From Methylomicrobium sp051061015 (GTDB lineage: Bacteria; Pseudomonadota; Gammaproteobacteria; Methylococcales; Methylomonadaceae): a stretch of DNA of 64,000 bases. The stretch covers positions 124,001 through 188,000 of the forward strand of contig JBPFEG010000088.1 in assembly GCA_051061015.1 (NCBI GenBank), given 5' to 3'. The position numbers and the translations under genes are program-made. The notes under the pieces were generated by a model, which worked only from the letters and a program-made list of their open reading frames with translations, ran no database searches and was not told the origin of the DNA. This document shows, one piece after another, positions 55,372 through 63,658 of the stretch; position 1 is the stretch's first letter, and every line of letters begins with the position of its first letter.

Positions 55372-56565
55372 TTACCCACGCAATTTATTCATGATACGGC
55401 CCAATAAACCCGGTCTTTGTCTAGGTTTCACCTCCGGAGGCTGAATCAAATTATCGGCTTCCCGCTTCGTCTGGCCCATCAAACCCAAGGCACAGGCGGC
55501 GCTGGCGAATACAAACACATATTGCGGTTTGATATCGAGCACCTGCGCGACATTCGGCAGCGTTCTAGGTCCTTGTATCAGTAACGCCGCAATTCTGAGG
55601 GCATGCGGCGTAATCAGCAAGCGCGTAAAATTGGGCCAGCTTTTGAGATAGACTGGCTGGGAATAATCGATCGTCTGAGGATAGCGTCCTTTGGAAGTCC
55701 AAATGGCCAGTTTCCATAAAAAAGCCTCCATGCTCTGAAATTTATCCAGCGCTCCGCCCAATCCCATACTTTGGGCATTAACCGGACTGATCGACATTTT
55801 CGAAGTCGAACTCGAATTCAGTTTGATGCCGGCAAACGCCCGCAATTGCGGATCATCGGCATCGAGCCAGATTTCGTGTGTATGAGGGAAGATCATGATC
55901 GGTTTCCACCCCGATTGCAGTTGCATAATCTGGCCTTTGGCCCGGCAAACCATAAAAGCGGACTGGATATAACCCTGAAAGTAATCTTTCGGATCATAAG
56001 AAGCATTAATAAACTGGTTCGGATCATTGACGTCAATATCACGCAGCGAGCCGATATAAGCCTGAAAACCTTTCTCATCGAAGCGCATCGCGGTCTGATG
56101 TTTGGAGGTTTTCTTGCGTTCGTCGTGATCGATCACATAGGTCTTGAGAGGAAGAGCTTCGGGTTCTGCCTCCTCTTCTTCCTCCGCCCCAACCGTAGCA
56201 ACAGCCGCCTGTTTCCGGGACTTTGCCCTAGCAAAATCCGCCCGCAAAATTTTTGCTTCATTCAGCGCTGACAACATCTCATCGGTTTTTACCGGCTTCC
56301 TGACCAGAAGCACGCTATCATGCTTTAAATCCTGCAGCGACAGCACGATCGTCGGCTTTACTCTTTCTGCCTGCAAATGCTCAGACAACAATTTTTTTGA
56401 AGCAGGAGTATCACCGTCAAAAATATCGACGTCAGCCTCGTTATCATCAATAACAGTCGCCGCGCCTCTGCACGGCCCTTGCAAAAACATCATCATGATT
56501 TTACGACTGCGGTCATCCATTCCATGCAGGGCAACTGTTAACGGTTTTTTGTTATTTTCCGACAT
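55372..56565 (-). CDS. Pseudo-receiver domain protein of the GTPase module
   Basis: A 397-residue protein. Residues 1-115 resemble a receiver domain: DVDIFDGDTP (phosphate-acceptor region), PTIVLSLQD, and LLVRKPVKTDEML (the conserved lysine-proline). A linker rich in E (140-150) follows. The C-terminal region (about 180-390) is unique, and ends with a basic stretch (RQRPGLLGRIMNKLRG). A short amphipathic C-terminal helix might bind membrane. It lies between the TPR gene and the GTPase gene with minimal gaps. Function unknown. Confidence 0.7.
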   Translation of the reverse strand: MSENNKKPLTVALHGMDDRSRKIMMMFLQGPCRGAATVIDDNEADVDIFDGDTPASKKLLSEHLQAERVKPTIVLSLQDLKHDSVLLVRKPVKTDEMLSALNEAKILRADFARAKSRKQAAVATVGAEEEEEAEPEALPLKTYVIDHDERKKTSKHQTAMRFDEKGFQAYIGSLRDIDVNDPNQFINASYDPKDYFQGYIQSAFMVCRAKGQIMQLQSGWKPIMIFPHTHEIWLDADDPQLRAFAGIKLNSSSTSKMSISPVNAQSMGLGGALDKFQSMEAFLWKLAIWTSKGRYPQTIDYSQPVYLKSWPNFTRLLITPHALRIAALLIQGPRTLPNVAQVLDIKPQYVFVFASAACALGLMGQTKREADNLIQPPEVKPRQRPGLLGRIMNKLRG

Positions 56566-56568
56566 TAA

Positions 56569-57279
56569 TCAAACCTTTAAAAAATCATGCAGCTGCGCCC
56601 ATTCAGGCGGCAGATTCGCACCCTGGCCAACGAGCTTTTGATATATTCGCTTAAATCCTGCTCGGTCAAGGGTCGATCGGTACAGAGACAACAGTTCGGT
56701 GTGTAATTCAGGCCGCTCAGGGCGGACAAGAATGGCCTGCTCAAGTATACGGACCGCCTCATCCAGCTGGCTAAACTCGACATAATCTCTCGCCAGTTGC
56801 AAAGGATCATGCTCCGTTTCGCGGGCCCCCTCCACGACCTGAACAAGCATTGAGCACGACCGCACTCCCTTGGTAAATAAAGAAAACCGGTTATACGGCA
56901 AAGATTCGACAGCAGCCCCTTCATTTTTCAGAAAATGGCTCAATGCTTGAAACTGACTGTCAGTGAGCCGGGATCGAGACCCGAATATCATACGCTCGCT
57001 CAATTTATGCCCCGATTTATTTAAAATGATCAGCAAGTCGACCAGCGCCGCAAACAATTGCTCATTCAAATAATTGTTGAAGCAGTAATAGATACGCTCC
57101 AAATGTGCCCGCAAAGACTTGGGCATTCGGGAAACGCGGAAAGCCAATCGTTCGAGACGTTTGTCTACCGACAATGCAGGCCATTCGCAGAAACCGGCAG
57201 TGGATTTATCATAAACGAACTCTAGCGTTCGAGACTCTTCAAAATCGTGATTGTTAACGGTAATCAAGACAGACCTCAT
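56569..57279 (-). CDS. TPR-containing protein (FimV-C-like)
   Basis: A 236-residue protein. The C-terminal 60 residues contain a TPR-like unit (LARDYVEFSQLDEAVRILEQA, then PELHTELLSLYRSTLDRAGF), similar to the C-terminus of FimV, which positions type IV pilus machinery at the pole. The start at 57279 (MRSVLITV) is chosen because the longer form would begin with a TTG without a ribosome-binding site. It is first in the five-gene module. A role in polar localisation is an inference. Confidence 0.65.
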   Translation of the reverse strand: MRSVLITVNNHDFEESRTLEFVYDKSTAGFCEWPALSVDKRLERLAFRVSRMPKSLRAHLERIYYCFNNYLNEQLFAALVDLLIILNKSGHKLSERMIFGSRSRLTDSQFQALSHFLKNEGAAVESLPYNRFSLFTKGVRSCSMLVQVVEGARETEHDPLQLARDYVEFSQLDEAVRILEQAILVRPERPELHTELLSLYRSTLDRAGFKRIYQKLVGQGANLPPEWAQLHDFLKV

Positions 57280-57515
57280 CACATGGGCAATTTTGTTACC
57301 CAAAGAATAGTCAGTTATTGCCGATTTACAAATTCAGCTAACGATAAAACAGACAAGTGCTCATGATGTTGTGATTCTGATCACGGAAATGAAATCCTGT
57401 TTTGTTTTACGTGATTGTTGCGTATGAGTTTACTCTCTGTACATTCCTGCGACGGATTTTCATAAAAGCCGCGCTGCGTACAGAAGTTATGTTGGAAGAT
57501 GAAAAAGAGAAAATT

Positions 57516-58382
57516 TTAATTTGCTGGCATCTGTCCGATACCCTCGTGCACCAGACTGGGGAATCGGTAACTGCCCTGTTTTTCAGCGCCCAATACCTCA
57601 GCCAGCCACGGCAGTTCCTGTCGCATTTCGGTTGCCAGCGTCCAGGGAGGATTGATCACGATCATGCCGCTGGCTGTCATGCCATGGCCTTTGCTGTCCG
57701 GCGCGATGCCCAGCTCAAATAGGGCGATATTGGCGATCCCGCTCTGTTGAAGTTCCCTTTCCAAACGTCGGATACGTTGCCGGTCGATAACCGGATACCA
57801 CAGCGCATAGATTCCTGTTGCAAAGCGCTTGTACATTTTTTTCAAGGTTTCAGTCACCGCCCGGTAATCGCCCGAAAGCTCGTAAGAAGGATCGATCAAG
57901 ACCAGACCGCGCCGCTCCTTCGGAGGCAATACCCCCAGAGAGTCGGTCAAACCATCGGTATGAAAAATCCTGATACGGTGATCTTTTTTAAATAGCGCAT
58001 ACAGGAACTTGAATTCCGTGGAGTGCAAATCATAAAGAAACAGCCTGTCGTCCTTGCGCATCAACGTCGCTGCAATAGAAGGAGAACCCGGGTAATGCGC
58101 CAACGCCTGTCCATGATTGAACTGCCGAACCAAATCGACATAACGCTGAATGCCTATCGGCAAATCGTCTCGTCGCCACAATTTTAAGATGCCAGTCTCA
58201 AACTCGCGGTTTTTTAACGCAAATTCGCTGTCCAAAGCATAGAGACCCGCGCCCGCATGCGTATCGATATAACAGAAAGGTTTATCTTTCTTTTTCAGAT
58301 GTTCAATGATATGCATCAACACCAGATGTTTCAGCACATCGGCAAAATTTCCCGCATGAAATGCATGGCGATAACTCAGCAT
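57516..58382 (-). CDS. rlmJ: 23S rRNA (adenine2030-N6)-methyltransferase RlmJ
   Basis: A 288-residue methyltransferase. The start MLSYRHAFHAGNFADVLKH is strongly conserved in RlmJ. The SAM motif is YIDTHAGAGLYAL and the catalytic LIDPSYE corresponds to the DPPxE type. It methylates A2030 in 23S rRNA. It is followed upstream (right) by the DUF155 gene with only three bases between. Confidence 0.95.
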   Translation of the reverse strand: MLSYRHAFHAGNFADVLKHLVLMHIIEHLKKKDKPFCYIDTHAGAGLYALDSEFALKNREFETGILKLWRRDDLPIGIQRYVDLVRQFNHGQALAHYPGSPSIAATLMRKDDRLFLYDLHSTEFKFLYALFKKDHRIRIFHTDGLTDSLGVLPPKERRGLVLIDPSYELSGDYRAVTETLKKMYKRFATGIYALWYPVIDRQRIRRLERELQQSGIANIALFELGIAPDSKGHGMTASGMIVINPPWTLATEMRQELPWLAEVLGAEKQGSYRFPSLVHEGIGQMPAN

Positions 58383-58385
58383 GAT

Positions 58386-59180
58386 TTAAAGGACTTTGTC
58401 ATAAATGGTCATACCGATCTCGAAGGCGATCAACCAGATGATGATCCACTCCAACCTTGAAGAATGCCGATGTTTTTGTTCATCGGCAAGCATCTCGAAC
58501 AATTCGTGAATTGTTTCGAGCTTTTTCGACAGCACTTCGGTCCGGGGCGCAATTTCAAGATATTTGGCCGCAATCGCGTAATAGTCTTGGTATTCCGGAT
58601 ACTCCCAAAAAAATTCCGGGATATCGAGCAAATCATAATTGACTATGATGTCGCTTTTAGTCAAAAACAATTGGCCGCGTATTTTTGCAATTTCACGGCG
58701 ACTGATATTGATTCTGCCTTTATGAGCCAATGACTTCGGAATATAACTGGTATTTTCGATCGTCCGTAGCGCCTGGGTTTCGAAAGAAGCCAGCTTTATC
58801 GATTGGGCCATGCCCTGCGACAAGGCAAACAGTAGAATCGGGTCCGACGACTCGAGTTCGATATGATCCTCGACAATCCGCGTTACCGGGCAGTCATAAG
58901 TGAATGTAAAATGGTCCTCTTCAATCAACGGCAATGCCTGCTCGGCATTGGCCAGCAGCACGCGATGGATCGCCGCCTGGCGCTCCGGACTGACATTCCA
59001 GTGTACTACAGCGCCATAACCCAGAATAATCGAATAAGTGTCGTTTTCTTCGACCAGGAGGGCTCCTTTGATCAGACGGATAAGGCTCGACTCCGATAGC
59101 GCTCTCGCCAGGGCATCGATATGGAAACGATGCGCCAGGCAATAAGCAACGCACCGTCTGACGACAGGATTAACAGACAT
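58386..59180 (-). CDS. RMD1/DUF155 family protein
   Basis: A 264-residue protein of the Rmd1/Sif2/RMND1 family (DUF155). Segments like LEENDTYSIILGYGAVVHWN, IELESSDPILLFALSQGMAQS and the helical DYYAIAAKYLEI are typical. A single transmembrane helix lies at the C-terminus (IIIWLIAFEIGMTIYDKVL). In mitochondria the human homologue supports translation. The bacterial role is unknown. It sits three bases from rlmJ, which may fit a ribosome link. Confidence 0.85.
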   Translation of the reverse strand: MSVNPVVRRCVAYCLAHRFHIDALARALSESSLIRLIKGALLVEENDTYSIILGYGAVVHWNVSPERQAAIHRVLLANAEQALPLIEEDHFTFTYDCPVTRIVEDHIELESSDPILLFALSQGMAQSIKLASFETQALRTIENTSYIPKSLAHKGRINISRREIAKIRGQLFLTKSDIIVNYDLLDIPEFFWEYPEYQDYYAIAAKYLEIAPRTEVLSKKLETIHELFEMLADEQKHRHSSRLEWIIIWLIAFEIGMTIYDKVL

Positions 59181-59280
59181 TAGGGCTTCTCATCGGCAAA
59201 CATAACCCTGAAAGATTAACCGGGAGCCTAAAAAACCGGCAAAAAGGGGCATGAACCGGTACGCCAGACACGATGAGTCA

Positions 59281-59703
59281 TCATTCGATGATCAACAGCC
59301 AGCCCTTTTCTTCTTCGCAATGCGATGATTTGGCAGAAGCCTTGATGTCGATCCGGGCTGCGGTCTTAGTCAGATTGGAAGGCAGTTTACCCTTGACAAG
59401 AAAATAGGGTTCCTTGAATTCAGCCGTCAACTCGACAGGGACTTTCTTAACTGTCGCGGATAATTGTTCGGGACTTTCTATATTGAAGGCGTAAAAGGAA
59501 AAATCTGCACCTGGCGCCACCTTAGCCAAATGCGGCGGATTAAAACGTTCCAGCCTGGCTTTCTGACACTGACCCGCAGTGCCCCCGCCGCCCCCCGCCA
59601 TACCACCACCGTGCCCGCTATGATGCTCCGAGGCTTCGATAGTATGGGCAAACAATAATGAAAAAATCACCCCTGTCATTGCGAAGCTTTTGAAATTAAT
59701 CAT
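59281..59703 (-). CDS. Secreted Gly/His-rich protein of unknown function
   Basis: A 140-residue exported protein. The signal peptide covers residues 1-24 (ending HTIEA). The mature N-terminus is rich in His and Gly (HHSGHGGGMAGGGGGTAGQC), a possible metal-binding tail, then a domain with two conserved cysteines (GQC and SHC). It starts at the ATG at 59703, preceded by GTGGAGAAAACG. The family is not recognised. A copper or periplasmic chaperone role is possible, but only inferred from the composition. Confidence 0.7.
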   Translation of the reverse strand: MINFKSFAMTGVIFSLLFAHTIEASEHHSGHGGGMAGGGGGTAGQCQKARLERFNPPHLAKVAPGADFSFYAFNIESPEQLSATVKKVPVELTAEFKEPYFLVKGKLPSNLTKTAARIDIKASAKSSHCEEEKGWLLIIE

Positions 59704-59964
59704 CGTTTTCTCCACTCTTTTCATTGTTATTATCAGGACTCCTTGGGCTCGAACGGATCGTCAGCGAAAGCCTTATACCTGTCGAACACTCCCTTAAGAA
59801 TATTTCAGGAATCGGCTAGATTATATTCACAAACGCCATCCGATATAACTATTTCGTAGAAAAACACTCAGAAATCGATAAAAACAGTCTCAAGCCTAAC
59901 GGCGGTGCAAATCGAACGATAATGCCCTCTGCCCAACTAATAAGGGACGTTTCCGAAGAAAGAC

Positions 59965-60264
59965 TCAGGTAAAAATAGCCTCATATTGAACACCGTCGGC
60001 GTCCTTACCGATCGGTACCAGGAAAATCTCCAGCTCTCCCATCTCGCGGTGGCTTACCCCAAAAATGCTTTGTTGGAGAACGGGGGTGATCGGTCCTCTA
60101 AAATGCAAAGAATAGGCTTCTCTCACTGCCCCGTGACGACGCCCGAATCCAGACACATCCATTAGCGTCAGTTCCAGGGATTTATCGGGTTCGGCCGATA
60201 AGACGAATACATCGCCCAGGTAGGATAACCAATCTTCTTTAGTCAGATTTTCCAGCATATACAT
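59965..60264 (-). CDS. DUF6916-like protein
   Basis: A 100-residue soluble protein. The C-terminal GELEIFLVPIGKDADGVQYEAIF matches the end of two other proteins at 60.8 and 61.3 kb (FLxPxGNxxxGxYYxAxFN pattern). This family (DUF6916-like) is usually next to phage-tail-collar (Mdp-like) proteins, as here. The ATG at 60264 follows GTGGAGAAA; an ATG two codons later is also possible. It starts eight bases downstream of the GNAT gene. Confidence 0.72.
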   Translation of the reverse strand: MYMLENLTKEDWLSYLGDVFVLSAEPDKSLELTLMDVSGFGRRHGAVREAYSLHFRGPITPVLQQSIFGVSHREMGELEIFLVPIGKDADGVQYEAIFT

Positions 60265-60272
60265 TTTCTCCA

Positions 60273-60776
60273 CTAGATTGGATTGTTCGGGCTTACGGAA
60301 CTTAAAGGCATTTGCGCAGAACACTCCATCAGCACATAAACCCCGTGCTCACCAATAGGCACAAAACCGAGACGACGATAAAGGTTCTGAGCCGGATTGA
60401 AGCATTCGACATGGATGCGGACCGGCTTTTGTTGAATACGGCTATCATCGATAATATCGGCGAGAATTTTAGACCCTATGCCAACATTTCGGTAAGACGG
60501 CAGCAATGCAATATCGACGATGCGAATCTGATCCGGCCAGCGGGCGAGATAAAGCCGCCCAACGGGAACCTCATCCAGTAAAATGACCAGGAACTCGGTG
60601 TCCCGATAATTTTCCTGATAGTAAAGGTGCTGGGCATCGAACTGCATGTTGAGAAACTCGGTTTTTTGTTGATCGCTCCAGTCGGTCAGCGCCAGCTCAT
60701 CAAGGCGGGTACTCGCATAGACTTCAAATAAAAAACGGAGGTCTTCGCCGCAAATTGGACGAAAGCTGATGTTCAT
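60273..60776 (-). CDS. GNAT family N-acetyltransferase
   Basis: A 167-residue acetyltransferase. The acetyl-CoA region LLPSYRNVGIGSKILADIID (about 94-113; R-x-x-G-x-G/I pattern) and the C-terminal NLYRRLGFVPIGEHGVYV are characteristic. Substrate unknown. It is embedded in the DUF6916/tail-collar cluster, where a GNAT gene is common, so modification of a cluster product is possible. Confidence 0.88.
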   Translation of the reverse strand: MNISFRPICGEDLRFLFEVYASTRLDELALTDWSDQQKTEFLNMQFDAQHLYYQENYRDTEFLVILLDEVPVGRLYLARWPDQIRIVDIALLPSYRNVGIGSKILADIIDDSRIQQKPVRIHVECFNPAQNLYRRLGFVPIGEHGVYVLMECSAQMPLSSVSPNNPI

Positions 60777-60832
60777 TACAATTGCGTATCCTTACTTAAC
60801 CACTAAAAATTAGCGCCTGATCGGACTCGTCG

Positions 60833-61261
60833 TCAAAGCAGCAGATTGAACTCGGCACGACAATAATTACCCAGGCTCTCGTTTCCCATAGGTTGCAAGA
60901 AAAGCTGCACCTTACCCGCGGTGACATGCTGAATCCGGTAACTCCCATTAGGCGGAACTTGGTCTCCATCCAACCGGAAAATCAGATAAAACTGATCGTT
61001 TTCAGAAGACAGAAAGACGGTATTGGCTTCGACTAATTGCGCATGTGCGCGGTATTCAGTATGTGATTCCGGCTGGGTAATAATAAAATTTTCCCCTATT
61101 AACGCGACGAAAACCCCATAACTCAGTTTGCCATCCAAGCTTCTGGAAGGCACAGCCGATTTCCAAAACCGAACGGCACCGACACCCGTAGAGGCATACC
61201 CCGCAGCAATTCCGCCAAGAATCATCCGCAAAAAAGACCGTCTATGTATACCCTTGTTCAT
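60833..61261 (-). CDS. Tat-exported DUF6916-like protein
   Basis: A 142-residue protein with a twin-arginine signal (HRRSFLRM, residues 6-13, then a hydrophobic stretch ILGGIAAGYAS). The C-terminal LQPMGNESLGNYCRAEFNLL matches the cluster's shared motif. It therefore carries the same domain as the proteins at 59965-60264 and 61275-61688. The function is unknown; the Tat signal implies folding before export. Confidence 0.8.
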   Translation of the reverse strand: MNKGIHRRSFLRMILGGIAAGYASTGVGAVRFWKSAVPSRSLDGKLSYGVFVALIGENFIITQPESHTEYRAHAQLVEANTVFLSSENDQFYLIFRLDGDQVPPNGSYRIQHVTAGKVQLFLQPMGNESLGNYCRAEFNLLL

Positions 61262-61274
61262 TATGAAAAATTTC

Positions 61275-61688
61275 TTATTTCAATGAATTAAAAATAGCCT
61301 GATAATAGCGGCCTTCGGCATCGTTCCCCGCCGGTTCCAGAAAGAGAGAAAATCTCTCGGAAGGCACCTGCTCAAAAGTATACACGGACTTTTCCAAGGG
61401 GAAATCGGCTGGTCCCTGAAAACGCACCAAAAACTGTATCATGCCTCCCTTGCTTCGAAGCTCCGAAACTTCGACAAGCTTCAATACGACCGACTTGCTC
61501 CATGCCTTGCCGCGCACTGCGTTTCCGAAAACGCTGAAGCTCTCGCCTTTATGCGCTATAAAATCGGCGCGACTGACAGGAATTTTGCCCGCGGCAACCC
61601 CGCTCGCAAAATTGCACGATAACCCTATTATCACCAAAACGCCGATGATGAGCCTGGACAGGCGACGCATGAAGCTGTGTTTAGACAT
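61275..61688 (-). CDS. Exported DUF6916-like protein
   Basis: A 137-residue protein with a signal or anchor segment (about residues 9-33, LIIGVLVIIGLSCNFASG) and the shared C-terminal motif FLEPAGNDAEGRYYQAIFNS. It lies 13 bases upstream of the Tat-exported protein, on the same strand, and is thus a paralogue in an operon. Function unknown. Confidence 0.8.
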   Translation of the reverse strand: MSKHSFMRRLSRLIIGVLVIIGLSCNFASGVAAGKIPVSRADFIAHKGESFSVFGNAVRGKAWSKSVVLKLVEVSELRSKGGMIQFLVRFQGPADFPLEKSVYTFEQVPSERFSLFLEPAGNDAEGRYYQAIFNSLK

Positions 61689-61976
61689 ATATCAGATAGC
61701 TTGCGGGTGATTCTTCGGGGAAGTAGGCCGCGCCCCGACTTTTTTTCGATGCGCCTTAAAACCTGTGGCGCCTCGAATTTTGCAAAAGACCAATGCCTTT
61801 TCGCTTAATCTGGAAGACTAAGGCGACCTGGGTCAGTATAGCAGTAATTTGCGGTTTTAAATTGAAGTGATTCATCTGTAACCGACAAATAATAATTTTC
61901 CGATCGGCACGGCATGTCGCAGGTCCGGCTTAAAATCGCCCGCCCTCTAACCGGAAAATTATCTTTGCCCCAATCC

Positions 61977-62504
61977 TTAGCTACGCGGCGGAAACACCCC
62001 CTGCAGAGCTATACAGAAAAAAAACGTTAAATAAGGCATAAGATTGTTATGCGGCTGGTCTCCGCCGGCGGGCGCCAGCGAATTGGGATTCATGCTGACA
62101 AGATTAGCATTGGTATTGGTCTGATACAAAGTCCCGCCTACCGAGCTTGCCAGCGTTATTTCTGGTGTTAACGTACCCTGTATGCCGTCTTCTACCGATG
62201 CCATCAGCGCATGGCTGTGCGACGGTATTTCAGATTCGAGCAAAGTCACCGTTTCCGAACCGCCTGTTTCGCCTAAATCATGCAGCGAGAGGCCGGGGCC
62301 CTGTCCGGGATGCATCGGTGCTCTGCCCTGAAGATCGGGAAGAGCGAAGTTCGACTTACCGTTTCCGCCATAAGTCGTTCCAAGCAAGGAAAATAGGGCG
62401 GTGTTCTGGCTTATCGGCATCAGCTGACCGTCACACCATGCCCAGCCTTTGGGCGCAAAGTTGAAAGGAAAGATGCGTATTTCAGCGACAAAAGGGTCGG
62501 CCAT
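61977..62504 (-). CDS. Phage tail-collar / microcystin-dependent-protein-like protein
   Basis: A 175-residue protein with the Mdp-type start: FVAEIRIFPFNFAPKGWAWCDGQLMPIS, then LFSLLGTTYGGNG, FALPDLQGRAPMHPG and ESEIPSHSHALM (pieces). This is the phage tail-collar domain found in T4 gp12-like fibres and in bacterial Mdp proteins. It probably forms trimers. Cysteine near residue 25 (CDGQ) is typical. One of three tandem copies. Confidence 0.88.
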   Translation of the reverse strand: MADPFVAEIRIFPFNFAPKGWAWCDGQLMPISQNTALFSLLGTTYGGNGKSNFALPDLQGRAPMHPGQGPGLSLHDLGETGGSETVTLLESEIPSHSHALMASVEDGIQGTLTPEITLASSVGGTLYQTNTNANLVSMNPNSLAPAGGDQPHNNLMPYLTFFFCIALQGVFPPRS

Positions 62505-62515
62505 GCTTGTTTCTC

Positions 62516-63019
62516 CTAAGTAGGTGATGGAAAAATGCCAAACAGCGAAATGATGAAGTCAACACAAAGATACGGTTGAAAATTGGTATGCGGCTGGCTG
62601 CCGCCGACCGGCGCTATCGCATTTGGCGCCATCGCCGCATTCGCCGTTTCCGGCGCGTAAGGAGTGATGACCGTCGAACTGGCTAATACGCTATTTGCCG
62701 GTCCGGCTTGCGAACCATTCACGGCGGAACCCAGCAAAGGGTGGCTATGCGCAGGTATCTGATTGACGGTTAAGGTAATTTCTTCCGCGCCCCCGGTCTC
62801 GGCCAAGATAAAGCCGTTACCTTGGTGGATGGGAACCCGTCCTCGCAGGTCGGGCAGCGCAAAGGTGCTCTCGCCGTCGCCGCCATAGGTTGTACCAATC
62901 AATTGAAAAAGCGTCTCGTTCTCCGAGATCGGCAGAAGCTGTCCTTCGCAGAACATCCAGCCGGCTGGGGCAAAGTTGCCCGCAAACATTCGTATTTCGC
63001 CAACATAAGGCTGCGCCAT
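62516..63019 (-). CDS. Phage tail-collar-like protein, second copy
   Basis: A 167-residue paralogue of the gene to its left: PYVGEIRMFAGNFAPAGWMFC, LFQLIGTTYGGDGE, FALPDLRGRVPIHQG and NQIPAHSHPLLG are in the same positions. It lies 11 bases from the next copy. The three copies look like tandem duplicates and may form mixed fibres. Confidence 0.88.
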   Translation of the reverse strand: MAQPYVGEIRMFAGNFAPAGWMFCEGQLLPISENETLFQLIGTTYGGDGESTFALPDLRGRVPIHQGNGFILAETGGAEEITLTVNQIPAHSHPLLGSAVNGSQAGPANSVLASSTVITPYAPETANAAMAPNAIAPVGGSQPHTNFQPYLCVDFIISLFGIFPSPT

Positions 63020-63028
63020 GGAGGTCTC

Positions 63029-63544
63029 CTAGTTTGGGGATGGAAAAATGCCCTGCAGGGCGATGCAAAAATTAAGGGTAAGAAACGGCTGCATATTCAG
63101 ATGCGCCTGGCTGCCGCCGGCATTTACCACACTGCCCGCATTCAGCGCCGCGCCATTCTGTAAGCTTGGGCTATACGCATTACCCGGATCTTGGGCAAGA
63201 ACATGGCCAACGGTTCCAAAGCGGGGATTGACCGAGTTTCCTACCGCGCTTGAAGCGTTTAACACATGCGTATGCTCCGGAAGCTCGGCAATAGTCAATG
63301 TATGCGCTTGTTCGCCGCCCCGCTCTCCCAAAGTGTGCCCGCTTCCGACATGGATCGGAACACGGCCGCGCAAATCGGGTAAGGCGAAGTTTACCCGCCC
63401 GTCGCCGCCGAACGTTGTCCCGAGCAGTGAGAACAATCCTTGATTCTGGTTAATCGGCAAGAGTTGCCCGTTACACAGCGCCCAGCCTTTCGGAGCAAAT
63501 TGAAAGCTCATCAGTCGAATCTCGGATAAGAACGGTTCGGCCAT
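63029..63544 (-). CDS. Phage tail-collar-like protein, third copy
   Basis: A 171-residue paralogue: AEPFLSEIRLMSFQFAPKGW, then LCNGQLLPINQNQ, LFSLLGTTFGGDGR, FALPDLRGRVPIHVG and IAELPEHTHVL. The start at 63544 follows ACGAGGTATAAA, and the family start (MAEP) agrees. An open frame continues 37 codons further, without similarity, and is not used. This is the first gene of the three-copy run in transcription order. Confidence 0.88.
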   Translation of the reverse strand: MAEPFLSEIRLMSFQFAPKGWALCNGQLLPINQNQGLFSLLGTTFGGDGRVNFALPDLRGRVPIHVGSGHTLGERGGEQAHTLTIAELPEHTHVLNASSAVGNSVNPRFGTVGHVLAQDPGNAYSPSLQNGAALNAGSVVNAGGSQAHLNMQPFLTLNFCIALQGIFPSPN

Positions 63545-63658
63545 TTTATACCTCGTAATTAATATAGTTGTTAGGTTAACTAGCTCTAGGCAAACTTGCC
63601 GCAAACGGCAAACAATACTGCGTAAATAAAAAATCGTGGTAGCTCTGTAGCCCATCCA

